NCBI RefSeq assembly: GCF_003226535.1
Contig: NZ_QKOB01000002.1
Coordinates: 1-64,000, forward strand
Length of the DNA stretch: 64,000 nucleotides
From: Meiothermus sp. Pnk-1
GTDB lineage: Bacteria > Deinococcota > Deinococci > Deinococcales > Thermaceae
Direction: 5' to 3'
Shown in pieces: positions 57,887 through 64,000 of the stretch. A program made the position numbers and the translations under genes. Numbering within the stretch: position 1 is the stretch's first letter; each line of letters opens with the position of its first letter. The notes under the pieces were generated by a model. That model did not search any database. It worked only from the letters and a program-made list of their open reading frames with translations, and was not told where the DNA came from.

Positions 57887-58801
57887 TCACCGGCTAAGCG
57901 CTCCTACCGCTTCGGCGGTCTGCTCCTCCTCGTGGCCTTGCAGCCGTTTCCACAGCCCCCTCCACCAGTTAAGGGGAGGGCTGTCGGCGAGGGTGAACCG
58001 AGCAGCGGGGCTTTCCTTTTTCCATAGCTTGATTCGCGCCAAAAACAGCTCGAGGAAGGCGTCGCGGTATTCGGCGGTGGCGTGGCGCATGTGCAGGTGG
58101 AAGCGAATCCCTCGGTCGGGAGAGAAGGAGGCCACCATCGGCACCCCCTCCGGCCCCAGCAGGGGGATCTCGATGCGGCTGGGCACCGAGGTCATCAGGG
58201 CGAACTCCTCCTCGTCTTGGATCATCTCCAGCTCGATCAGGATCTGGGCAAAGGCGCTGGTCTCGAGGCCCGCCACCTCGTGGTAGATACGGTCATAGAT
58301 CTCGTAGGTGCGCGAGAGCAAAAAGCGCTCGCCGGGCCGCTCGGCCCACCACATGGCGTACTGGCCTTTGGGAGGGAAAAGCGAAGCGCTCACGTAAAGC
58401 CGGTCGCGCCGGGCTACCGGCTCGGCGGGAGGATCGGGGTAGATGAGGGTGAGGTCGTCGGTACTGTAGAAGATCGGGCGGAAGCGGCGAGTTTTGCGGG
58501 CCAAAGCTTGCAGGGCCTCGTAGTGCCCGGCGGCTTGGGGATCTGGGTCGGCGTAGAAGAAGAGGTCGTATTCGCCCTCTTTATCCCGAACCCGCAGCGG
58601 TACCTGCACCGCCCCTCCCGGCGTGATGCGGATCACATCGGCCTCCAACACCTGGACTTGCGAGCCGCGAAAACTGGTCTCCACCGCGGTGGCGAAGTGG
58701 AGTTGATTGGCTTTGCGGTGCTCGGGGCGGTTGCTAGGGACAAACTCCCTGAGGCGCACCGTCGGCCAGGAAGCAGGGGCGTTGGTGATGAGTTCTTCCA
58801 T
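57887..58801 (-). CDS. unknown protein, paralogue A
   Basis: A 304-residue soluble protein of no recognised family. Shared with paralogue B (59861-60784) are the NAPASWPxVRM-type opening, VPLR..EGE(Y/F)D(L/V)FFY, AAGHYEALQ/AAAHYWALQ, RRFRP/RRLRP, GQYAMWW, YEIYDRIYHEVAGLE, RIEIPLLGPEG(V/L) and a HRDAFLxLF end. The conserved GQYAMWWAxxPGE block may be an active or binding site. No signal peptide. Confidence 0.7.
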   Translation of the reverse strand: MEELITNAPASWPTVRLREFVPSNRPEHRKANQLHFATAVETSFRGSQVQVLEADVIRITPGGAVQVPLRVRDKEGEYDLFFYADPDPQAAGHYEALQALARKTRRFRPIFYSTDDLTLIYPDPPAEPVARRDRLYVSASLFPPKGQYAMWWAERPGERFLLSRTYEIYDRIYHEVAGLETSAFAQILIELEMIQDEEEFALMTSVPSRIEIPLLGPEGVPMVASFSPDRGIRFHLHMRHATAEYRDAFLELFLARIKLWKKESPAARFTLADSPPLNWWRGLWKRLQGHEEEQTAEAVGALSR

Positions 58802-58894
58802 GAAACAGGCGCGGGGCTAAGCCGGCGGCAAAGCCGACAATCCAAGTGTAATGCGGTATTTATATAGGGCTGTGACGTATGGGCCAGGGCGCTT

Positions 58895-59824
58895 TTATCT
58901 ATACTTACCGACGCGCTCCACCAGCAGGTCGAACAGTCCTTCGGCGTCCACCGCAAGCCCCACCTGGGCGTTGGCGGGCCGACCGGTGACCCCCCACCGG
59001 TCGCAGACGGTGCGGCCAAAGTTGAGCCCCTCGTTGGTCTCGATGGCCACGTACATGGCCTGGGTCTTGAAGAGTTCGGGCCGGATCAAGTAGGCCACCG
59101 CGCAAGGGTCATGCAAGGCAGCGCCTTCCCAGCCGTAGCGGTCTACATGGTGCTCGCGGAAGAACTCGAGCAGCTGGGCGGTGAACTCGCCCACCGGGGT
59201 CCCTAGGGCCCGGAAGCGTTCGACCCAGCGGGGCGTAGCAATGACCTGGTGGGTCAAGTTGAGGCCCATCATCACGATGGGGATGCCCGATTCGAAGACG
59301 ATCCGGGCGGCGTGGGGGTCGCAGAGAATGTTGAACTCCGCGGCGGGGGTCCAGTTGCCGGTGTCCAGGGAGCCTCCCATCAGCACGATCTGCGGGATGA
59401 GCCCGGCGATCTGGGGCTCGAGCCTTAGGGCCAAGGCCAGGTTGGTGAGCGGCCCGGTGGGTACCAGCGTGACCTCCCCGGGGTGGGCCTTCACCGTTTC
59501 GATGAGAAAGGCCACGGCGTGCTTTTGTTCCAGGCCCCGCTTGGGTTCTGGCAGGTGGGGTCCGTCTAGCCCCGAGACCCCGTGGACGGCCTCGGCGCTG
59601 ATCCGCTCGCGCACCAAGGGCCGGTCGGCCCCGGCGTAGACGGGCACCTCAGCTCCCAGGATCTCCCGCACCACCAAGGCGTTGCGGGCGGTGCGTGCAA
59701 GGCTCACGTTGCCGTGGACGACCGTCACCCCCAGCACCTCGAGCTCCGGGCTGGCCAGGGCCAGCATCATGGCGATGGCGTCGTCGTGGCCGGGGTCGCA
59801 GTCGTAGATGATCTTTCGGGGCAC
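58895..59824 (-). CDS. inosine-uridine preferring nucleoside hydrolase
   Basis: A 309-residue calcium-dependent N-ribohydrolase. The metal cluster IIYDCDPGHDDAIAMMLAL is complete, with VLMGGSLDTGNWTPAAEFNILCDPHAA and the late HDPCAVAYLI. It cleaves ribonucleosides to base and ribose. TAGACT lies six bases before the GTG (59836-59831). It sits between the two unknown paralogues on the same strand. Confidence 0.95.
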   Translation of the reverse strand: MPRKIIYDCDPGHDDAIAMMLALASPELEVLGVTVVHGNVSLARTARNALVVREILGAEVPVYAGADRPLVRERISAEAVHGVSGLDGPHLPEPKRGLEQKHAVAFLIETVKAHPGEVTLVPTGPLTNLALALRLEPQIAGLIPQIVLMGGSLDTGNWTPAAEFNILCDPHAARIVFESGIPIVMMGLNLTHQVIATPRWVERFRALGTPVGEFTAQLLEFFREHHVDRYGWEGAALHDPCAVAYLIRPELFKTQAMYVAIETNEGLNFGRTVCDRWGVTGRPANAQVGLAVDAEGLFDLLVERVGKYR

Positions 59825-59860
59825 GAGGCTAGTCTACCCCTTTTAGAGGCTGGGCGTGGG

Positions 59861-60784
59861 CTACCGGCTGAGCAGCCCCACCGCCTCGATGCTTCCCTCG
59901 AGCTTTCCTCCCAACGCCTTCCACCAAGCGTAGGCCTGGCTCTCTCCGGAACGGAGGGCGGGGTTTTGCTCCCTCCAGCTTCGCACCCGCCTCAGGAACA
60001 GTGCCAAAAAGGCGTCGCGGTGCTCGGGCGGGGTGACCCAGATAGGAAAGTGAAAGCGCACCCCACGCCCGTCTACGAAGGAGGCTACCAGGGAGAGGCC
60101 CTCGGGGCCTTGCATTGGGATTTCGAGCCGCTGTGGGTGAGGCAGGGCGGTGAAGTCCTGGGGGTGCTCAATCAGGCCCAGCTCGAGCAGGATCAGGGCA
60201 AACCCTTCTGCCTCGAGGCCGGAAAGTTCGCGGTATATCTGCTCGTAGACGCTAAAGGTGGGGCTCTCCCGGAAAGACTCGCCGGGATAGGTGGCCCACC
60301 ACATCGCATACTGGCCGTGCGGCAGCCCCTCTGTGGGGCGGAGGTGAAGCCGATCATGGCGGGCCACCTGTAGGGGGTAAGGTGGGCTGGGGTAGAGGCG
60401 CAGCAGGTTCTCGAAGCAGTAGTAAAGCGGCCGTAGCCGCCGCCAGCGGCTTGCAACTTCTTGCAAGGCCCAGTAGTGGGCCGCGGCCTGAGGGGTGGCC
60501 TGAGGGTAGAAAAACACGTCGAACTCCCCCTCCGGAGAACTGAGGCGTAAAGGCACCTCGATGAGCCCCTCCGGGGTCAGGCGCAGCGCGTCGAGATCGA
60601 GGATTTCGATGCCGCTGCCCTCGAGGCTCTCGCCCAGGGCGTTCAGGAAGGAAAGCCGCGCCACCGACTCGCTGGCGAGCGAGCGTTCGGGCGGAAGCTC
60701 AGCCATACGTACCTTAGGCCAGGAGGCGGGGGCGTTGGAGAAGAGGATCGGCCTGAGGCTTCGGACCGTCCCACGATCAGCCAT
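59861..60784 (-). CDS. unknown protein, paralogue B
   Basis: A 307-residue soluble protein related along its whole length to 57887-58801 (paralogue A). It shares FSNAPASWPKVRM, SSPEGEFDVFFYPQATPQAAAHYWALQ (in part), GQYAMWWATYPGE, the YEQIYRELSGLEAEGFALILLELGLI helix and the HRDAFLALFLRRVRSW end. Family and function unknown. Duplicated genes flanking one nucleoside hydrolase suggest a local duplication or a joint role. Confidence 0.7.
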   Translation of the reverse strand: MADRGTVRSLRPILFSNAPASWPKVRMAELPPERSLASESVARLSFLNALGESLEGSGIEILDLDALRLTPEGLIEVPLRLSSPEGEFDVFFYPQATPQAAAHYWALQEVASRWRRLRPLYYCFENLLRLYPSPPYPLQVARHDRLHLRPTEGLPHGQYAMWWATYPGESFRESPTFSVYEQIYRELSGLEAEGFALILLELGLIEHPQDFTALPHPQRLEIPMQGPEGLSLVASFVDGRGVRFHFPIWVTPPEHRDAFLALFLRRVRSWREQNPALRSGESQAYAWWKALGGKLEGSIEAVGLLSR

Positions 60785-60895
60785 CCTAATCTAGAGGCTA
60801 GGCCAAGCCGCACGCCGAGGCTGTGATCTCTGCGCGCGATCCCGGAACAACCCCGTAAGGATCGGCGTTTTGTAGGGATCCTCGCAAGAGGGCTT

Positions 60896-62935
60896 CTATA
60901 CAGGCTCGAGCCGCACCGGGTTGGAGTGGAAGGTGCTTCCCTCTCCCATATCGGTGAGGTGCTCGCCGGTGAGCCAGTTGATGCCCTTGCCGTCGGGAGC
61001 CGGGGCCTCCCACCAGGTGCCCTCGAGCACCACCGTCCCCGGCATGGGGGCCTGGCTCACACGGGCCTTGCGCACCACCGCGCCGTGGCGGGAGCAGATG
61101 CGCACCCGCCCGCCGTCCTGCACGCCGCAGGCGGCGGCGTCTTCGGGATGCACCAGCAGCACCGGCTCGCCGCCTTCGCCCTGCACCAGCCGCTCGAGGT
61201 GGCCGTAGGTGGAGTTGAGGAAGTGCTTGGCCGGCGGGGTCATGAGGATGAGGGGGAACTCCTCGTCGGGCTCGGTGAGGATCACCGGTGGGGGCGGATC
61301 GAAGCGCACCTTGCCGCTGTCGGTGTTGGCCCCGTCCTTGAAAGGCAGGAAGGGGCGGGGGATGTGGAGCCGCACGAAGCCCTCGGCCTTGAGGCGCTCG
61401 AGGCTGATCCCCTCGAGCCAGGGGTGGCCGCTGGCGAGGAGGCTGCGGGCCAGGTCCTCGGCGCTCCAGTAGAGGGTGGGCTCCTCCAGGGAGAGCCGCC
61501 GGGCCAGCTCGGCGAAGACCCAGGTGTTGGGGCGGGCCTCGCCCTGCGGCCTCATCACCGCCTCGTTCCAGGAGAGGTAGAAGTGGCCGTAGGCGGTGTA
61601 GAGGTCGGGGTGCTCGAGGAAGGTGGTGGCGGGCAGCAGGTAGTCGGCGTAGCGGGCGGTCTCGGTGATGGCCTGCTCGAGCACCACCGTGAAGAGGTCC
61701 TCCCGCGCTAGGCCCTGCTGCACCAGGTCGGAGCGGGGGGCCACCACCGCGGGGTTGGAGTTGAAGACGAAGAGCATGCGGATGGGGGGCTCGAGCCGGG
61801 TCAGGGCGCTGCCGAACTGGGTCATGTTGACGTGGCGCACGGCGGGGTTGGGGCGAAAAAAGCCTTTGTGCTCGTGCTTCTCGGCGAGCAGGTGGGCCCC
61901 GCCCAGGTAGGTGCGCTCCAGCCGGAAGGCCCCCGAGGTGGTGAGCAGGGCCCCCCCGCCCCGGTACTGCCAGGCCCCGATGAGGGCGGGCAGCAGCAGC
62001 ACCGCCCGCTGGGCGCTGGCCCCGCCGGGGTGGCGGGTCATGCCGTAGCTGGTGCGGATGAGGCTGACCCTGGCGCGGGCAAACTCCAGCGCCAGCCGCT
62101 CGATGGTGGCCGCCGGGACGCCGGTGACGGCTTCGGCCCGCTCGGGGGGCCACTCCAGGGCCACCGCCCGGTATTGCTCGAAGCCCTGGGCGGCGCGCCC
62201 CAAGTAGGCCGCGTCGTAGAGCCCCTCGCGCAGGATCACGTGGGCCATCGCGTAGGCCAGCGCCCCATCGCTGCCGGGGCACAACTTGACGTGCTCATCG
62301 GCGAAGCGGGAGGTGAGGTTTTCGTAGGGATCGACGTGGACGATCTTGGCCCCGCGGTGGCGGGCTTCCTTGAGGAAGGGCGTGAGGTGGGTGTTGGTGT
62401 GCAAAGAGTTGATGCCCCACAGGAAGATGAACTTCGCTTCGGGCACGTCCTCGGGGTCTACGCCGTAGCGGGGGGAGCCATAGGTGGCCTCCCAGGCCGC
62501 CGCGCCCGCCGTGGCGCAGATGGTCTCGTCGAGCTCGCAGGCCCCGATGGCGCGGAAGAAGGCCAGGGGATGGGCGTACTGGTGCAGGCCCATGGTCCCG
62601 GCGTAGTGGTAGGGCAGCACCGCCTCGCCGCCGTGCCGCTCGAGCACCTCGCGCAGCCGGCTGGCGATCTCGTCCAGGGCCTCCTCCCAGCTCACCCGCT
62701 CGAACTGGCCCGAGCCCTTGGGGCCCGCGCGGCGCATGGGGTAGAGGGGGCGCAGGGAATGGTGGTTGCGCTCGGGGTAGCGGTAGGTCTTGACGCAGGC
62801 GAAGCCCTGGGTGAAGGGGTGGCGGGGGTCGCCCTCGACCTTCAGCAGCCGGTTCGCCTCCTCGTCGATGGAGAGGATCAGCGAGCAGGCGTCGGGGCAG
62901 TCCAGGGGGCAGGTGGCTCGAGCCGTACGGGTCAT
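60896..62935 (-). CDS. molybdopterin oxidoreductase (bis-MGD family)
   Basis: A 679-residue member of the DMSO-reductase superfamily. The N-terminal [4Fe-4S] site is CPLDCPDACSL ... FACVK; then RVSWEEALDEIASRL, CATAGAAAWEATYG, FIFLWGINSLHTNTHL, YADYLLPATTFLEHPDLYTAYG and the C-terminal cofactor domain HPEDAAACGVQDGGRVRI. No Tat signal, so cytoplasmic; substrate unknown (YoaE-type). moeA in this window helps make its cofactor. The ATG at 62935 has TACGAT seven bases upstream (62948-62943). Confidence 0.92.
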   Translation of the reverse strand: MTRTARATCPLDCPDACSLILSIDEEANRLLKVEGDPRHPFTQGFACVKTYRYPERNHHSLRPLYPMRRAGPKGSGQFERVSWEEALDEIASRLREVLERHGGEAVLPYHYAGTMGLHQYAHPLAFFRAIGACELDETICATAGAAAWEATYGSPRYGVDPEDVPEAKFIFLWGINSLHTNTHLTPFLKEARHRGAKIVHVDPYENLTSRFADEHVKLCPGSDGALAYAMAHVILREGLYDAAYLGRAAQGFEQYRAVALEWPPERAEAVTGVPAATIERLALEFARARVSLIRTSYGMTRHPGGASAQRAVLLLPALIGAWQYRGGGALLTTSGAFRLERTYLGGAHLLAEKHEHKGFFRPNPAVRHVNMTQFGSALTRLEPPIRMLFVFNSNPAVVAPRSDLVQQGLAREDLFTVVLEQAITETARYADYLLPATTFLEHPDLYTAYGHFYLSWNEAVMRPQGEARPNTWVFAELARRLSLEEPTLYWSAEDLARSLLASGHPWLEGISLERLKAEGFVRLHIPRPFLPFKDGANTDSGKVRFDPPPPVILTEPDEEFPLILMTPPAKHFLNSTYGHLERLVQGEGGEPVLLVHPEDAAACGVQDGGRVRICSRHGAVVRKARVSQAPMPGTVVLEGTWWEAPAPDGKGINWLTGEHLTDMGEGSTFHSNPVRLEPV

Positions 62936-62981
62936 GCTCCCTATCGTACCGCGCGGGCCACGCGGCTTTGTCACCTGGTTC

Positions 62982-63443
62982 CTACGGGTCGGGGCGGGCG
63001 TAGCCCAGCGCCAGGAAGCCGCTTTCGTCGGGCTCGAGGCTGTGGGGGGCGAAGCCCAGGGCCTGCAGCGAGCGCAGGCTGGCGTGGTTGTCGGGCTCCA
63101 CCGAGGCCACGAAGCGCCGGTAGCGGGCGAGGCCGGGGTGCTCGAGCATGGCCCGCACGATGCGCTTGCCGTAGCCCCGCCCGCGCAGGTCGGGGCGCAC
63201 CGCGAAGGCGAAGTGGAAGGCGGTGGGGTCGTGCTCGTCGGGCTCGCCCTGCACGTAGCCCACCGCCTCCTGCCCCTGCCAGGCCAGCCAGGGCTCGACG
63301 CCGGGCGCGCGGTGGCGCAACAGCCTCCAGACCGCGTCGGGTGGGGAGAGCCAGCGGGCGAGTTCTGGGTCTTCGAACCAGGCTTCGATCAGCCTTCGCC
63401 CCGCCTCGTCTGCGGGGGCCAGCCGCAGCCGTTGGCGAGCTAT
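62982..63443 (-). CDS. GNAT acetyltransferase 5
   Basis: A ~153-residue GNAT (RimL-like): FHFAFAVRPDLRGRGYGKRIVRAML is the CoA loop, with NHASLRSLQALGFAPH near the end. No ATG/GTG/TTG lies at a sensible place; an ATA at 63443 overlaps the MFS stop as ATAG and has AGGAAGGAG six bases upstream, so a rare ATA start coupled to the transporter is the best reading, otherwise an inner CTG. Substrate unknown. Confidence 0.75.
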   Translation of the reverse strand: MARQRLRLAPADEAGRRLIEAWFEDPELARWLSPPDAVWRLLRHRAPGVEPWLAWQGQEAVGYVQGEPDEHDPTAFHFAFAVRPDLRGRGYGKRIVRAMLEHPGLARYRRFVASVEPDNHASLRSLQALGFAPHSLEPDESGFLALGYARPDP

Positions 63444-64000
63444 GCCGGGCTCCTTCCTGCCCCACCCTCGAGCGCCCTTTTCGCCAGCCCCCACGATAGC
63501 GCAGCTATCAAAGCGGCCAATCCCAGCGCTGGCCCCGCGCCCAAGTGCAAAAAGGGTGGATACACCAGCCCCGCCGCCGTCCCCCCCAGGTAGAACGCGG
63601 CCACATACGTGCTGCTCACCCCGCTGCCTTGCCGACCCGAGGCGCCCCCGCAAATGCCCTGGGCGGTGAAGAGCCCGGCCATCATCCCCACGAACCCCAA
63701 CACGATGGCGAAAGATCGCTCTGGAAGCTGCACCAGCAACCCCAGCACCACAAGCGAGAACGCCAGCCGCACCGCCCTCACCTCGCCCAACCTCCGCACC
63801 AGCGGCCCGGTCAGGGCGCTCCCAGGGATCCCGGCCAGGTAGGCCAGCATCACCCCGCCGATCTGAGCTTTGGAGAGCCCCAACCCCTCGAGCCGGTAGG
63901 GCAACAGGTTGGCGACGAAGAAGTTGATAAACAACAGGGAAAACCCCATCAGGTAGAGCGGCCAAGCCCTGAGGTTATAGCTGGGGGCCGGGAGGGTGAG
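63440..64000 (-). CDS. MFS transporter, C-terminal part (runs off the window)
   Basis: The last ~186 residues of a major-facilitator transporter, open to the right edge. Helices are evident (FSLLFINFFVANLLPYRL, LAFSLVVLGLLVQLP, FAIVLGFVGMMAGLFTAQG, STYVAAFYLGGTAAGLVYPP, LGLAALIAALSWGLAKRAL). The loop after the second shown helix pair, GPLVRRLGEVRAVR, is the MFS GxxxDRxGRR-like motif of the second half. Substrate unknown. Coupled to the downstream GNAT. Confidence 0.85.
   Translation of the reverse strand, partial: LTLPAPSYNLRAWPLYLMGFSLLFINFFVANLLPYRLEGLGLSKAQIGGVMLAYLAGIPGSALTGPLVRRLGEVRAVRLAFSLVVLGLLVQLPERSFAIVLGFVGMMAGLFTAQGICGGASGRQGSGVSSTYVAAFYLGGTAAGLVYPPFLHLGAGPALGLAALIAALSWGLAKRALEGGAGRSPA

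Noticed and set aside
60798-62282. 494-codon open frame overlapping the molybdopterin oxidoreductase
   Set aside because: Arg/Gly/Ala/Pro-rich shadow of the real gene in another frame, without motifs.
61832-63499. 555-codon plus-strand frame over the oxidoreductase and GNAT 5
   Set aside because: Antisense shadow ending in Arg/Pro/Gly-rich sequence; both genes beneath have clear motifs.

Overview
The window looks like chromosome from a member of the Thermaceae, most likely Meiothermus or a close relative. This is inferred from the 5' end of a Thermus-type 16S gene at the left edge, high GC, a Hera-like DEAD-box helicase, many -10-like boxes placed 6-8 bases in front of start codons (leaderless mRNAs), and an extreme density of the palindrome CTCGAG. 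No tRNA, CRISPR array, prophage or replication origin was seen.

Layout. 1-6,900: 16S 5' end with its promoter, a PIG-L deacetylase, a beta-barrel-like exported protein, a C-terminally short TrmL, amtB-glnK, hrcA, a polyprenyl synthetase and a methyltransferase. 6,900-13,200: a possible leader peptide with competing hairpins, then three overlapping GNAT genes (two clearly paralogous), a C45 Ntn-hydrolase, a fourth GNAT, a macrodomain gene and recF. 13,200-21,400: TauE/SafE permease, dciA, a YgjP-type metalloprotease, an SDR-VOC fusion coupled to a divergent QueA paralogue, two small genes, and a GAF histidine kinase with its LuxR-type regulator. 21,400-33,900: alanyl-tRNA editing protein, gntR-tctC, rRNA pseudouridine synthase, DCC thiol protein, DEAD-box helicase, moeA, threonine ammonia-lyase, a DUF692/MNIO protein next to an acyl-CoA dehydrogenase, and a kinase-less PASTA protein. 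33,900-38,900: a TPP riboswitch and the thiE-S-G-O-C-D operon. 39,300-48,500: coaX-coaBC, yraN, a PEBP protein, ubiD, a LacI regulator, ilvE, nrdR and a degenerate SDR. 48,700-49,840: an intact-ended IS (ISAs1-like) with a frameshifted transposase and a 7-bp target duplication, just upstream of pspA. 49,900-64,000: pspA and a membrane coiled-coil partner, a lipoprotein, dxs, a frameshifted metallo-hydrolase, an amidohydrolase, a zinc-ribbon coiled-coil protein, two paralogous unknown proteins flanking a nucleoside hydrolase, a molybdopterin oxidoreductase, a GNAT and a partial MFS transporter.

The least expected signal is a family of short palindromic repeats of about 38-41 bp. They occur as a tandem array between genes (21,185-21,305), between thiC and thiD (38,077-38,117), and in-frame inside two protein genes: thiO (36,172-36,268) and the TauE permease (13,593-13,630). 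They are stop-free in several frames, in the manner of Rickettsia palindromic elements. A second family is a heptanucleotide tandem repeat (11 units at 38,927-39,003, with shorter runs elsewhere) that decorates several intergenic regions. Both families meet in the two largest gene-free stretches (20,928-21,395 and 38,921-39,286), together with hairpins that have an AGC loop.
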